Shown here in pieces: positions 1 to 13,668 of a DNA stretch of 64,000 nt. The DNA comes from Bolinopsis microptera. Lineage: Eukaryota; Ctenophora; Tentaculata; Lobata; Bolinopsidae. The notes beneath the pieces are model-generated. The model saw only the letters and a program-made list of their open reading frames with translations, searched no databases and had not been told where the DNA came from. Numbering within the stretch: position 1 is the stretch's first letter; the number at the start of each line of letters is the position of its first letter. The DNA lies in NCBI RefSeq assembly GCF_026151205.1, contig NC_087081.1, positions 1,113,386 to 1,177,385 on the forward strand, written 5' to 3'. A program made the position numbers and the translations under genes.

Positions 1-2798
1 TTAGTCGCTGAGTTAGCAGTAAGATAAGTTGTTACGCGCGCGCGCGTTTAATCCCGTCGACAATCAATTTAAACTTATAAGTTCAACATTGCTAGCTATA
101 GCACGACAACAATAAGAGTCAAAAGACTGAGTTACAGCATCAATATTAGTGATTTCGGTAAATATTTCGCATGTATTCGTCTCAGGATCAATTTATATCC
201 GGATATGAAAATCGTTGGAACTTGGATGTCAAATTTGGTCAAGAAACGACATTATAATACAAACTTACAGCTAACGCGTTGAAACCTGGAACAGCTCAGT
301 AATAATAATACTTTCATAAGGCCACAAATAACACATTTTCAATAGCGCTCGATTTCAACATGTGAAAAAATTTCCGCGGCGCGCCTAAATTTTAATATTA
401 TCTTTTAATTTTTATTCAGAAATATATCTGATATCAATAAAATGAAACAACTTCAAACTAAATTGTGAATGTATGCTCAAAAAATTCATTTATTTTGATG
501 TCCCCAGTCACAAACAATTTAAATTTTACAAAAAATCATATATACAAGTTTCATATATATATATTTTGTTGCTTTATAGCGCTATGCACTACTGGGTCGC
601 GCGCGCATCAAATAATGCTTCTCGTATGCAGATCGGCAAGATGTGAAGGATTGACATCGTGAATCAATTCGTTGCTGTACTCCTACACATTCGGTGTTGA
701 TTAGATCTTCGAAATTCTTCGCATCATTTATTAAACATCGTTATCTCAAATTATTTGTTATATAGTAGTGTTGAAAGTATTAATATATATATATATATAT
801 ATAATATACGCCACATAACACATGGCTATGATAATTGACCATTGTTAATGATCTGGCCCGGCGCGCGCTACTTCGTAGCACTTGCCATCGGGCAATTTCG
901 AGAAGAAAGCGGCGCGCGCTACTTCGAAGAAATTTAGACGAGTAACATCTGTCAAATGTTTGATTCGCTTTGAAAATCTTCAGCTTCGCTCGTGCTACGA
1001 AATTGCAGTACGCCGTATATTCAGTATTTACCTAACCATGTGCTTTCGCGCCACTGCGGACGCTTTTGTTTCAATTTCACAAGTAAAGAAGGAGGCGCAA
1101 GGGCTCTGGATTTGTCATACGTTGTATGACCCGCCGAGCACGAGTGCGCGGCTCCCCCTGTATCGTAGAAACTGTACTTTATAGTGAAATGACGATGGGG
1201 GTCACGACGTGATACAACTCTGAATAGAGCAACGCCGTATATTGTATACTAGGAACGTTACGAGCTTGATATGAAAGGGTTGGCATTATATACGATCTAT
1301 AAAATACGAACATTAAGCATTTAATGGATGATGTTCACCAGTATGTTTTATAGTTTAATTCATAATTCACCCTGCGCAATAAAATGTTTTCATTGACCAA
1401 GCTCATAGTGAAGCCGAAAACTGTCGACGCGATTAGTTCAACTTAGCACGTGTTTCATATTATTATCAGGTTTTAAAATTATAATATTTAATTTTATTTT
1501 AGTCTTTATGCTTTAAGCTTGCAGGATAGTTATTGAATGCAAAATAAATACCATAATCTATTGAAGCATTATAAGATGGCTTATAAAAACTTAATGTTTC
1601 AGTTACGTGGCTTAGTGTACGTTTTTGCATATAACGGGTTTTTAAATATTTTACGTTGACTTGCCAAAAGCAAAAGCAATTTAATTGCTGTCCAGTAATT
1701 TCTAAATGTAAATTTTGAATTGCAAAATGTCCAATTTTAAAGTATTTATCGAGCAAAACAAATTTTGTTGTTTTACTGTATATTCATTACTTATTTCATA
1801 CATTTGCAATTTGCTTCACAAATTTTGCTTCGCAGCGAGCGCGACGCGCATCTATATTTTCAAGTGACACACAAACTTCTCATAAATCTATCAATTATTG
1901 GCGCTAGCGTGATTTCGGCACTGGATAAAATCCAAAGAGCGCGTAACATGAAATTCCTCACCTGAACTTCGGCGATCCAGCATTCTTGTGCCGTGGTGCA
2001 GTTGAGTAGTGCTTATGTTCAATTGATATACAAGTGATATACAATTCCATTGATTGTGTATGCTTACATTGTTACCAGGAAGTTACCCCATTTACTGTTC
2101 CTCCTGGGTTATTTTGCAAGTTTACTGATTAGAAGGTCCATCATGGATAAGGTACCTACTAATTGGCCAATCACTCTTCGTGAAATGGAAAATAAGACCA
2201 ATTAATTGCAGGGTATCTACCATTATCTGAATGCAGTTGCATCAATCTACAACCACATCCTCCGCATTTGGTGCTCTTGATTTTGGCATGGGTCGATTAT
2301 ACCAGTTCGTATGTTAAGATGCGTAGATACTTCTTTTGGGGCATAAAATGTTAGTGGTTAGTACTTATAATACTCTTTAGACATGACACATATATTTTTT
2401 GGTTTTATAGTTCGGCCTCAACAGCCAACTGTGATCATTCTGATTATCCATAATCGCATCTGCATCGGCCGATCTTAGAATGAATCCTGAAATAGCGCGT
2501 GGCGATCCGTGAACAGAAAATGGCGGCAAAATGGGCCACGCGAGTGTAATCCTGCACTAGCGTTACCTAAGGAATTTAATTCGAGGACCTCTGATCTTCA
2601 AGGAATATCACATGCTATGGATCTTTAAACTTCACGGGCTTTCCTTTTCTAGCCGGTCACACCTTTTCCCTTTGAATTTCGTTGTTGCATCTGTTTTGCA
2701 ATTGATTCATATTTAGTTGGTTTGTACTAACTACAATTTTGACTGTGAACTAGTCATGTGCTGATTGCCTAATCCTCTAATCAATTGATTTCATTCAG
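1..2798. other. Non-coding stretch, GCGCGC-rich at its start
   Basis: No convincing exon is visible. GCGCGC-type runs occur near 37-47, 376, 598-606, 860 and 913, and a 16-base block (GGCGCGCGCTACTTCG) occurs twice, near 858 and 911. The motif largely disappears after about 1.2 kb, while CACGTG, frequent later, is seen here only near 1447. Short reading frames here look like chance. Confidence 0.5.
781..803. repeat. (AT)n microsatellite
   Basis: A run of alternating A and T of about 20 bases. It follows a GTTGAAAGTATTAA block that also appears, diverged, near 6370 (inverted) and near 28930. Confidence 0.8.
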
Positions 2799-2857
2799 CA
2801 TGTTATAGCGAATCAAAGCGGAACTCAAGATGAGCAACGCTCGAAGTTCTACTTTCA
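2799..2857 (+). CDS. Candidate internal coding exon (weak)
   Basis: A segment between an acceptor-like TTTCATTCAG and a good donor (TTTCA then GTAAGT) is open in one frame only, reading HVIANQSGTQDEQRSKFYF (19 codons plus two bases). No homologue is recognised and no partner exon has been identified. It could be part of a large gene on + or a chance open segment. Confidence 0.2.
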
Positions 2858-5130
2858 GTAAGTCCACTTTCTTTTTAGGATTATTGTATTAAACAAACAA
2901 TACAAATTACAGATAGATGATATTTAATTAAGAGGGAGATAAAATGAATTAAATCATACCGTCGAGAAAGCCCCGAAACAATCATATTGCTCGGTGTGTC
3001 GCTATAGAAATGTTCAGAAATTCCAAAGATACCATCAAACATCATCTGATTAAGTAGGACGGATCCAATAAAAGGTTATCTCATGATGTTAAAGTATACC
3101 AAAACATTGTATTAATTACTCAAACCATAACACACTGTCTATAATTCCCTCATCAAATCCAGTCACTCCGCACAAGGACTTGATTTCTAACAAATTTAGC
3201 TAGATGACAAATTAAACCAGATTTGATAGTATTATTATATCATTAAGCCGTGTCTTAAACGTTACGATCTTCAGACTTTATCTCACTCACTTAAAACCTA
3301 CACCTAGTTGATTTAGTATACAGTAGTCTATTACAGAATCCAGTTACATCCACATCTAACAGCAAGCTGCAACGTCAGCTCTCCTGTAATTAACCGTGTC
3401 TCAATACGTGTACTATTACTCTCCTATAAAAGTGTTAATACATACAGGGAATACACTTTGTGCTTTATGGTTTGTCGATAAAGTATGGTTTTGTTGTAAG
3501 TTTTATAAGATAGTTGACAGTGTCGTGATATTCATGATTCCTTCCTCTTCACTCAACAGGCCTGCTGGTGAGTGGTGTCCCTTGTTAGATTTATAAATGT
3601 TACTTTTTAATTGGGCGGAATTTTAAAGTATAGTTTCATCAAGATTGAATCTAATGTATGTGGTCACTGATTTTGGGTGGATGCATATTCGAGCCCTTGC
3701 AAGTTCACTCACCACACTTTTAACTTCACTGTGGGAGAATATGACACTTCAAACCAAAGCAGTTAACCAGTTACTATGGGCGTTAACGGTGTACTGTACA
3801 GCTCCTACACTTCCCATTGGTGCAATGACATCACGTGACAAGTCGTCCCGGCGACTGATTGGTTGCTTGGTTACAAAAGCTTCCTGGAGATATTATCATG
3901 ATGGTATCCTGATCAGTGTTAATTATCGGTCCTAAAAGAAATGTCACGTGATGTCTACAATATTTGCTCCTTCATAAAACACATCATTGCTGGTTCTCTG
4001 AATTCCACTGGTAACATTTAACCTGTCTCTCGGAACGTTACTTGGTTCAAATAACAAACGGGTCTCAAACGATTCTCCTGAGTGTTTAAACGATTTTTGA
4101 TTGATAGGTTGAAACAAGAGAAAAATGCTATCAGCTTTATGAATTGCTAGTATTTATCTTTAATGTGGTTTGGCTTCCAATAATTAATCAAACCTTACAT
4201 ACCTTAAAGGTAATTAAAATCTAAAGAACAATTTTGTTCACAACCACAGTCCTCCCAACCGTTATAAATCTAGAAGAAACTAGCCTTTCACCATACCTCT
4301 AATAACACTAATCCTCACACATTGACCACCCAAAAACTCAATCACTCGCCCTAACATGCTTGCTCAATTAACCACATTTGTCGTTAAGTAAAGTCCCGGG
4401 ACCCTTAAGCTTCCTCCGCCGGCCCTCTGAAAACCGCTGTGTTGGAGCTCATTGTTAATAAGTCTGGAATACCCTTTTAAGGACACACTCGTTAAGTATA
4501 TTCATTGAAATTTAAGTAATTTCAAGTCTGGAGGTCAACATATTTATTACTGTACTGGTAGCCCCAACTGATTGTAATGTTATAAATACAAATTTAAGTC
4601 TGTAAAAACGATATTTTGATGATGCACGATGTCTCAACGTGCCCTATTCATCAAAAAATTCTCACGTGTCACACAAAAAACTCGCTCTCAAAAATAGAGT
4701 GTCTGCAAATGGAGCATGCTAGAGTTTTTGTATTAGAAGCATTGCTTGTACAACTCCCCTTCGCGGTCTCTCGCTCTCCTCCCATCAATAATACTTTATA
4801 GAATTACTTGACAGGCAGAATCTGCTTCTCATGTATATCCATTCACTGCACACAATTGCCAGTACACTTTCCGATGCTGCCGTCTGATTGGTTGGTTGCG
4901 GGTCACGTGGAGCTTTCCTGCTCTCTGATTGGCGGAGCTCTCAAAATGCTGTTTGAATAGCTCGGGAAACAAGCACAATGTACATTGTCACGAGATTCAG
5001 ATTAGAAGAGATTTATATCCGAAGAGGCCTCATTTTTTGTGTCGCAACTTTCTGACGTGTTGCTATTTATTGACGAGTTTTTGTGTCAAGTGTGGACGTT
5101 TTGTCGGAATCTGATTGGTTTGAGTCAGCT
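2858..5130. other. Non-coding stretch with E-box and CCAAT motifs
   Basis: No supported gene. CACGTG occurs near 3833, 3946, 4665 and 4905. CCAAT boxes in reverse (ATTGG) lie near 3858, 4887, 4928 and 5113. The cluster at 4880-5120 looks promoter-like and sits just upstream of a possible first coding exon at 5131. Confidence 0.4.
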
Positions 5131-5164
5131 ATGACCTCTACTACGGTTGCCACAACTAATTCAA
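5131..5164 (+). CDS. Candidate first coding exon (weak)
   Basis: An ATG followed by ten open codons (MTSTTVATTNS) ends at a good donor, TCAA then GTAAGA, in phase 1. It lies about 15 bp after a CCAAT box and downstream of several E-boxes, as a first exon might. No downstream exon was matched to it, so it may be chance. Confidence 0.2.
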
Positions 5165-5320
5165 GTAAGATATTATCATTACTCTGTGATAAAAGCAAAT
5201 TGTACCCTGTTAAAAGCGTTAATTAGATACAAATTTCGTTTGACGCAGAATTTTAGACTGATGCTCTTAGTAACAAAATAGCCTTCATAAAATTTGATCC
5301 GAAGAACTCAAGGCTTTTAG

Positions 5321-5471
5321 AGAGACTAAATCACCCTATTTCTTGTAATTACCACGTGTCATGACGTCACACACCACGTGTCATGACGTCACACACCACG
5401 TGTTATGACATTTGCTCAAGGCATTTAAAAGTCTATCAAAGAGACTAAATCACCCTATTTCTTGTAATTAC
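5321..5471. repeat. CACGTG/CRE minisatellite between direct flank copies
   Basis: A 32-base block beginning AGAGACTAAATC and ending TGTAATTAC occurs identically at 5321-5352 and 5440-5471. Between them are about 2.7 copies of a 22-bp unit containing CACGTG and TGACGTCA (5353-5410), then a spacer. Weaker similarity (CTCAAGGC...) extends the flank match upstream. The same A-array-A plan occurs at 16.1, 38.8 and 51.6 kb. Confidence 0.85.
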
Positions 5472-8400
5472 ACGGCCTAATTGGAGATATTAATGCAAGG
5501 GCGGCAATTAACACGAAAGATCATTCCACCCCTTCAAGAAACTTCACTCTCATTTCACCACCAAATAGTCCCTTCCACATTTATTTTCCTACGTTTGAAA
5601 CCCAATTTACGGTCCCAAAACCGGGTCCCCGTTTAGTCCACCAATTAGTCCCCGAAATCCCCCTTGTCGGCTCCGTGTTAAATAGAGGAGCCCACTGTTT
5701 TGTTCACCAAATACGGAATAAACACGAGCTACCCAGCTAACATCACACAACCCCTTATAAACCATCTCTTTGAGGACCCCAAGTGTGGTGCAGTCACGTG
5801 ACTGCCCACGTGACTGCCCACGTGGTGGTGGTCACGTGATCTCACCTGACACACGGCACTTATACCCAAACAAGAGTTCAGGCCCCCCGAGGGGGACGTG
5901 AACTGTACGTGGCGTATTAACTGAGCGCATTGTCGTTCTGTGGCACTGGGGTTCGTTTCAAGTGTAGTGTGGCTCTACAGTCTTCCTTTTTTCAAAAAGG
6001 TTTGTTAACTTCAAATATCTGGGATTCGAATTTTTAAATCTGTGGAGAAATTGGATTTTAATCTCGAACCCACACCCATAATTTTCACAAGATTTCTAGT
6101 TGATAGTGGATCAGTTCCGGCTGGTCAATTTCAACAGTTATCTCAAATAATTTGTATACTTTTCTGGCCTCGTTCAACTAAACCGGGTCCGTTGGACTCC
6201 ACATCACGTCATACCATACGTCATAGACACCCCGAACTTTATATCCAATCTTAAAGCAACGCGTCAGATTTAAACACTTCTCACGATATCACGTGATGCT
6301 AAATGTGGTTTCACTGATCATCAATCATCGTATAATACAGGGGTGTTTCATCATACATATATATGTTTAATACTTTCAACACTACTATGAGGTACTATAT
6401 AACTCATCATTTTGATGAATATGTAATGGAGCCGAATATGTTTTATGTTGCGTTAGGGTAGCAAGTACATCTGCATGGTACGGTGATTCTGGTTGATTCT
6501 TTGGTTGTTTCCTTGCCTATTTGATTTGCATTTTAGCTCAATCACAAACTACTTGAAATTGGTGCATCAAGTTAAGTACTGTGAGCTTGCTTGACATCGA
6601 TTGGTACCCACGAATACGGGGTTGTGATTGGACGTTCTGGTCACGTGTCGTAAATACGGTTGTCTGATTGAGTAATTTGTTGGGGTACCTGTGGGACAGA
6701 AAATATAATGAATATCAATTAGGTGTATTTTTCAATCACGTAACATGTAATTGACTTGGTGTGTAATCAGAGATTCCTTATTCGTTTCTTCCTGGTCTAC
6801 CTGATTTTCCCTGGAAATTGGTAATTAACTATTTCAGTTGTTGGTCGTGATCCGTCTTGTGTGTGTTACTCAATTAACTTTCATTTCTTTTGGTTTAAGT
6901 TGATTTCAAGTTTTACTTCAATCGAATGTTTCTTCGTATCAACAAAGTTGCAGTCTGCTGCACGAAAGTTGTCGTAATCTTCCCCTCTAGCAGCCCAGTT
7001 TGGTGAACCACAGTTAGTGAGCCAGAAGTGCATGTTCCCCGATCATTTAGCTACTTGTCAGCTGATCCCAAGACACGAGATCTCACGCTAGATCTCGTTG
7101 TGACTTCGTTACACATTCTGATCACATTCCACCTCAAGTGATCTCATTAGGATCACGTGATTGGGCCATTATCATGTGAGAAAACAAGTCAATTAACTTC
7201 TCTCCTACATTAAGAAAATATGTCAATTAGCTGATCACACTAGCTTGTTAATACGTAAACCTTTCTTTGTACAAAGGCCTGGCCCAACTCAACCCAGATC
7301 ACTTTTAAAAGTTTCCTTGATTGTTATCAGCCTTTTCTTCCATGGTTGATGATTTGCTGTCCCGGGCTGATGATTTGCCGATGAGTTGTAGTGTTGACAA
7401 GATCCGGTGATGTTTAATGTTATCAAGTTCACAAAGCTGATCACAAGTGCGAAAGCTAATCTGTCACTAGTCCCATAGTGTCGCAACTTTCCCAGAGTGG
7501 CTAGTTTTAATGTCAATGTGTCATGATAATAATATTGTTTTTAACGACAGATAGTTAGCATATTGAGGGTAAATTGAGGTATGTTACTGATAAAATATTG
7601 TTATAAAACTCGCTTGAACAAAACCTCGTAATCAGTTTCTAGTTTGATTCCTTCTGTTTGCATATAAACATTTCTCTTTTTTTTTTAAAGTACCATTTTC
7701 TTAATTAGATTCGTGACCTCATAGTTTGTACTTCTGGTTCCTATCAATCAAATCCCCATCTGATTCTAAATTTTAATTCGAGCCTTCGTCATATCTCTGA
7801 CTCAGAATTCCAGTGTCATGACCCCTCAAACCATTTAACTCGTCACTTAGAAGACTTAGTCTAGTTCCACTGCAGTGTTCACCCAGCCCCTCAATATTTG
7901 AAATTCCCGCCTAAACTACGTAACCAATCCCCGTTGTTTTCATAGCGGGTGGTCCTCCTCCAGCCCCCTAATGAATCTCACTACTCCAGATTAGATTACA
8001 GGACGTTCATTTTCAAAGTACACGAGAACTCCTGCCGTACATCCACTTAGCTCCCTCACTGCCACCTTGGATCAGGTCTGTACCTGCCGGTACCACCATC
8101 ACCTCCACACTCCAATTTAACCCTAATATCCTTTATTGGACCTATTGTTTTAAAGTTATCTCAAATGAGCCTGGTGGTTAGAAGTAGCCCTTTAGAGAAA
8201 GAAGTATTTCAGTATTTTGAGAGCGTGACCCGAGGACCCTGGAGCAGTTTGGAAAGAGACGTAAGGGACCATATTGGGGCTCAGTAATGCCATTTAAAAT
8301 AATATAATCAATAAAATCATGTGGGCTGGGTTGCATGTTAGCTGTTTATGTTTAGTCCAAGTTCTTTAAAATTGCTTTATAATTGATGGGTTTATATTTG

Positions 8401-10527
8401 AACTACTGATAGTATATACTATATAGTTTTAAGAGGAAGTTTATAGTCCAAGGTGTTGTTTTTACGTTGATAATATGTCAGAAAGTAGGATATCATTGCA
8501 GCTCTGCGCTCCTCCCAGCCCAGCTCGGATAGAATTCTATTTTTTGACATCTCTGACACGCTTTTTCCGGACAGATGTGTAGGAAACGTTTTGAGTATAA
8601 CCCAATCAGACACGTTGCTTGTACCACGTGCTTCTTTTCCACCGATCAGCGTTAAGCATATCAACTTCCAGCCAATCAGAAGCCGATCTGAGTCACGTGT
8701 CAGCCGGCACGAGCAGTTCCTTGTACTCAGAGTACTATGATCTCAAGTTTCGTATCACTCTATCTTTCACCTAATTCTAGCTGTCAACTTGGGGCTGGTG
8801 TTTGTTGTTTTTTTGGGATCCTCCTTCGTGATATTCTATGCTTTTGTTCACAAGGAACACGCTAGTTATTGATTGGTGTTCGTACGCCCTGTTTCTCTCG
8901 TAATTGGAGCTGTTTGTTAACGGATAATGTTTGTTAGTTTTTTGGGAAACTCCTCTAAGATATCATGATATTTAAAAGGAGCACGTTTCAAGGGTTATCA
9001 ATCAGTTTTTCATTTGTGATTTGTTAGATGCCCGATTTCTGTCGAAGATGGTCCTTGGTTCTTATTCAAGGCCTCATTATTGTCACTGATTTTATCCTGC
9101 TTCATGTTGACTTGATAGCAGTACGTTTCAATTTAACTTCTTGTCCCACTATTTGTCCCACAATTTGTCCCACTACTAATCCCAATACTTGTCCAACTAC
9201 TTTGTCCTACTTTGTCCCAAAGAGCAGTAGGTGACGTCGCAGTCCCCGGACTGTTGAGGGGATGTCACTTTACTAACCCTCAAGGTAATTGGTGTCACCG
9301 CCACAACCAACTCTCTTTCTGCCCTGAAAGCTTGCCTCAATTATACGCCAATTACTGTACATTTAGCTTGCCATCAGGGAGACTTCATGCCTATTAATGA
9401 GATCTATAACCATTGTAATGACCACCATTTACCCCCGCCATCCCCCGCTTACCTTCTCTCTTACACGCTGCTATTGTTTCTTTGATCGTTGTAAATTCTC
9501 TAAATTCCTTGTTCACCGCTCCACTTGCTTCCCTATTGTTAATCACTAATCAGCGATTGTTATCTCTAATTATTCCAAATAGGCTTGGTGCACCAACTGC
9601 TCGAGTACACTTGTTCGCTTGATACACTTGTATCAGTGCACTAATAGGGTCTGCTTGTTAGATGCACTTATGTGGATTGTGGAGGCTGATTATAAGACAC
9701 CACCCTGGCCATTGTCCTCGGACCCTTGTTTGTAACGAGTAAGTTACCCTAGTTATCTCAAATAGCTAAACTGTTGCTTTCTCTTGCAACTTTAGTTGCG
9801 AGTAGTTGGGCTTTTAAAAAGAAAAACGCTTTTGGCCTATTCTTTGTGACTCATCAGTGACTGATGAACATTTGGCAGTTAAATTGTACTCTCAAATTCC
9901 TCATGTCTAACAATGTAAACATGTTCTACCAGTAACCATTTCCGAGATTAGCTTTTATTTCTCACATACATTAGAAGTGATGTTATTTTAGCAGCTTGCC
10001 GCCACTATCAGACCCTCTACACATAGTACATTCCATATACATAGTACATTCCATATAGTACATTCCATATACTCTGATAACCACTTCCTCGAATACATAT
10101 TTAAAGAGGTCAGTGATAATCAGCATTTAGCATTGGTGATAACTCAATGAGTGTCGAACAAATATTTTTCGTGCTTTTCATAGTTATGATTGCTTGTTCA
10201 ATCAGGTTAAAAACCCATTTGGGTAACAGGTACTATGTAATTGGGTTTTGCAATTAGACCTTATTATTCGACACTTCCTCTTTTAATTCTAGTTATCATA
10301 ATGGGTTAAATTCCTAGATTGAATTGATTAGTTTATAATTTTGATAAAGTAGTTATCTGCTGGTATTTAAGATTGCTTTGTCCTAATCCAGGTCCCCTCA
10401 AAAACCATACAGAGTACCTAATCTTGTGTTGTTCTTGCTTACATTTCCACCAGTTTATCAGTTATAAATATCTTCGTTATCGATAATCAGAAATACTATC
10501 GTCTTTAAACCACAGTTCACTGCCACC
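5472..10527. other. Non-coding stretch with scattered E-boxes
   Basis: No credible gene. CACGTG occurs near 5794, 5808, 5819, 5833, 6293, 6643, 7156, 8627 and 8696; the pair at 8600-8700 is interleaved with CCAATCAG boxes. A short tandem repeat (TACATAGTACATTCCATA type, about three copies) lies at 10018-10072. The few short ATG-stop frames lack splice support or recognisable motifs. Confidence 0.4.
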
Positions 10528-10680
10528 ATGTTAAACAGAGTCAGTATTTATCGTTACAACCGCTGGTGCTCCAAATCAAGCAAGCTCTTCAGCCAGTTTC
10601 CCAACAGGTCTAAACATCCCGATCCTATCTTGCTTGATATTATCACCTCTCCGTTTATTAATCGTGTGCTGTTTGGATAA
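10528..10680 (+). CDS. Candidate small protein, 50 residues, unrecognised
   Basis: The ATG sits in GCCACCATG, an optimal animal initiation context, and opens a 50-codon frame ending in TAA. The N-terminus is basic with few acidic residues (MLNRVSIYRYNRWCSK), which would suit a mitochondrial presequence, and the tail is ITSPFINRVLFG. A weak internal donor (CCCAACAG then GTCTAA) could make the first part an initial exon. No family is recognised; the evidence is only context and composition. Confidence 0.25.
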   Translation: MLNRVSIYRYNRWCSKSSKLFSQFPNRSKHPDPILLDIITSPFINRVLFG

Positions 10681-12586
10681 TATCTCTCAGATATCCTTGT
10701 TACATCACGTGATCTCATCTGTCTAAAACTGTACGAGGTCTTATTTTCTAGTCCTGTGTTTTTGTGATAAGCTATTCAGTCAATTAGTAGGACAGTTTGT
10801 TTTGAAAGGTCATTGTCTAAAGTCTGTTGTCGTTAGTTCCGCCGGATATTCGAGATGCTGTTTAATGGGATTATTTTCAGTTCACAGATGATTATAAAGT
10901 TCCACTTCAAGTTTGACACGTTGTCTGTTGTCAGGTCGCTCTGAATTGTACTAGGTTCGGTTATTGACTTCTCTCTTTATGATCTTTGTCAAGTCACAAT
11001 TAGATCTTCTATTCTATGATGTCGTTAGGTTTGTAAACTTGAGCGTCTAGGACGAACAGTGGCCATGGATTGCATATTGGTTCGTTATGCAGCTGTTTTC
11101 TGCCGGGTTGTATAGATTGTTTAAGAAGCTAAGTTGCAGAATGGTTGAATGTGCAGTAAGGTTCAGGCTGGAGAATGTAGCCGTTCCTGACAGAGGTTGT
11201 GAAGCTATCACAACAGCGGGGCTACAGTATCTACGGTAGTCCAACCTGGTTGGTATTTTCTCGTGCACCCCCTCATTAATAAAATGATCCCCGGACGGCC
11301 CTACATGTTCTAGATCTCCTCTCCAGCCACCACCACAGGTCTCCAATCTAGCCAAGGGTCTGTTAATCATCCAACCAATCAAACACTAGATATCTACCAC
11401 ACGTGGTATTTGGTTAGCCTATCAGAAAGCAGGATTGGATCACGTGATGCTAGATCAGCCAATGAGGGTCCAGTATGACGTCACATGGTGTGAACATGAG
11501 AGATGTGACACTATGAGTGAGCACAATAACGTGCTCCACGACTGTTCATGAGTCCTCCACACATGTTAACCCAGTGCCCCGTATCTACTTGCCATGCAGT
11601 CGTTGTATCTCAAAGGGATCTCTATCTGTTAGGCGTATCCCCCATTCTTTTGAAGAGGTGAAATGACAGTTGACATGATCTAGAGCGCCTCCCCCAATCA
11701 GGATTGAAATCTGTTCCATTGTTCAAAACCACTGCTAATTCCTCACGTCTAATCAAAGGTTCTTATTATTTGCAACAATATCTGGGTGTGTATCAGGGTG
11801 TATGACAGATATGTGGTTAGCAGAGTGTATGTTTTCACCTATTATAATCCTGGAGTTCTGGACTGAACTTCACATTTCCACTTTAGTTGTCCTAGTTTTT
11901 AGCGCGTCGTGATAAGATAAGAGTTGATTGATGTTTACCTTTCTTCACTATACACTGATTCTCATAATCGTAGGTTATATTTCCCAAGTAATCCAATTAT
12001 TGACGAGCAAATCTAGCCTAGCTCACGATTTGCTGCCATCGAATAGGGATTCACTCTCAGATCTCATTGACTAATCGGGAACATCACAAGGTCCTACCGT
12101 CCAATCAGAGGCGAGGACCCTGACCACGTGAAGTAAATAATAGCGTGATGATAATACCTTCAACATTTGGCAAGTTGATCTTAGTATCTCCTGGGAATCC
12201 CCCATTTCTGAACTTTGAGACCAGTCATTTTCCTGGTTGTGATGTGAGAATTGAGTGACCCTGTTTACTTATTGAGCTTAGATTTCCTGAGATACATGCT
12301 TGTTGCTATCGGTCACAGGCTCCTTTGAATTGTTCTTATTGACCCTAGGTTTTATTCAGTTACATCCTGGTCTTATGAAAAAAGCCTCATTTCTTACTTA
12401 CAGAACCTATAGTTGATCCTTTAAATTTGCAGATCTATTGTTATTCTGAGTCTCTATTAACGTTCCCTCTAACATTGTTAGACATAACAAACACCATTCC
12501 GTTGTTCTGAGCCCCAAAACTCGCCTTAAAACCCAATATCGTTACACTTAGTTACTTTCCTCATATCAGTAACTTGTTCCCCTCCC
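10681..12586. other. Non-coding stretch with paired CCAAT and E-box motifs
   Basis: No supported gene. A dense motif group lies at 11370-11480 (CCAAT, CACGTGG, TCACGTGAT, CCAAT, TGACGTCA) and another at 12090-12130 (CCAATCAGAGG then CCACGTGA). Confidence 0.4.
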
Positions 12587-12587
12587 T

Positions 12588-12777
12588 TGCATCCAGCCCT
12601 TACTTGATACTAGTATAATGCTTGCATCCAGCCCTTACTTGATACTAGTATAATGCTTGCCTCGTATCCAGCCCTTACTTGATACTAGTATAATGCTTGC
12701 ATCCAGCCCTTACTTGATACTAGTATAATGCTTGCATCCAGCCCTTACTTGATACTAGTATAATGCTTGCCTCGTTT
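12588..12777. repeat. 37-43 bp tandem repeat, 5 copies
   Basis: Five copies of a unit beginning GCATCCAGCCCTTACTTGAT and ending TATAATGCTTGC. Copies 2 and 5 carry an extra CTCGT, giving a higher-order pattern. The copies are otherwise near-identical, implying recent expansion. Confidence 0.9.
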
Positions 12778-13415
12778 CCTCAGATACCGGATCCTCCCCT
12801 AGGGCTATGAGTCCTAACTCGCCTGTTTCTCCACCATCTGATCCTAGTTACCACCCCTATTGTCCGCCCCTGTATCCGATATCAGCCAATAGGATCACAG
12901 AACTGTAGTCACGTGACTAATCAGATAGCGAGGTTTGGTCACGTGATCACGAGATCTCGGATAGCCGGAGTTGGTGGTTTTGTGTTGAAATGAGCAGAGG
13001 GAGGGCCAGGGGAGTGTTGATCTTGTTATTGAGTGTATATATGTTAGGAGATCTCAGCGTTCATTACTATCAGTTCAACATTGCTTTATAGTATCTGTTT
13101 TTTACGACTGTATCTTTTATATAATATGAGCTTCTTGTATCAGTTTGTGCTTTGTTTTGATTAGTATACTAGTATAGTTGAGATACTAGTAAGATAATAG
13201 TATATTTCTAGAACATCATGTTGGGTTGTAAGATTGTTTATTGTTCATGACCTTCAGACAAACTGACTTGCTTAATTGTAACTCTGGTAAATTGTATTCC
13301 AAATCTAATCCCAATATCCGCCTAGCTTAAACCTATACCACAATCCTTATGACTCATTTCTCTTCCCAACCTCAGAAGCGTCGCTGTATCAGGACCAAAG
13401 GTAAATTCTAGTTTA

Positions 13416-13668
13416 GGACCTCGCAGTTAACCTCACAGTTAACCTCGCAGTTAACGTCACAGTTAACCTCACAGTTAACCTCACAGTTAACCTCGCAGTT
13501 AACCTCGCAGTTAACCTCGCAGTTAACCTCACAGTTAACCTCACAGTTAACCTCGCAGTTAACCTCACAGTTAACCTCGCAGTTAACCTCGCAGTTAACC
13601 TCGCAGTTAACCTCACAGTTAACCTCGCAGTTAAACTCGCAGTTAACCTCGCAGTTAACCTCACATTA
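13416..13668. repeat. 12-bp minisatellite, about 20 copies
   Basis: Tandem CAGTTAACCTCG/A units, each carrying the palindrome GTTAAC. The unit is a multiple of three and lacks stops in several frames, so it makes an artificial Arg-Leu-Thr-Ala frame on -. A single G/A position separates two interleaved unit classes. Confidence 0.95.

Noticed and set aside
11047-11382. 111-codon frame on -
   Set aside because: No domain, no splice support, and the region is dominated by CCAAT/E-box motifs.
13413-13664. 83-codon RLTA repeat frame on -
   Set aside because: Produced by a 12-bp minisatellite with no flanking coding signal.
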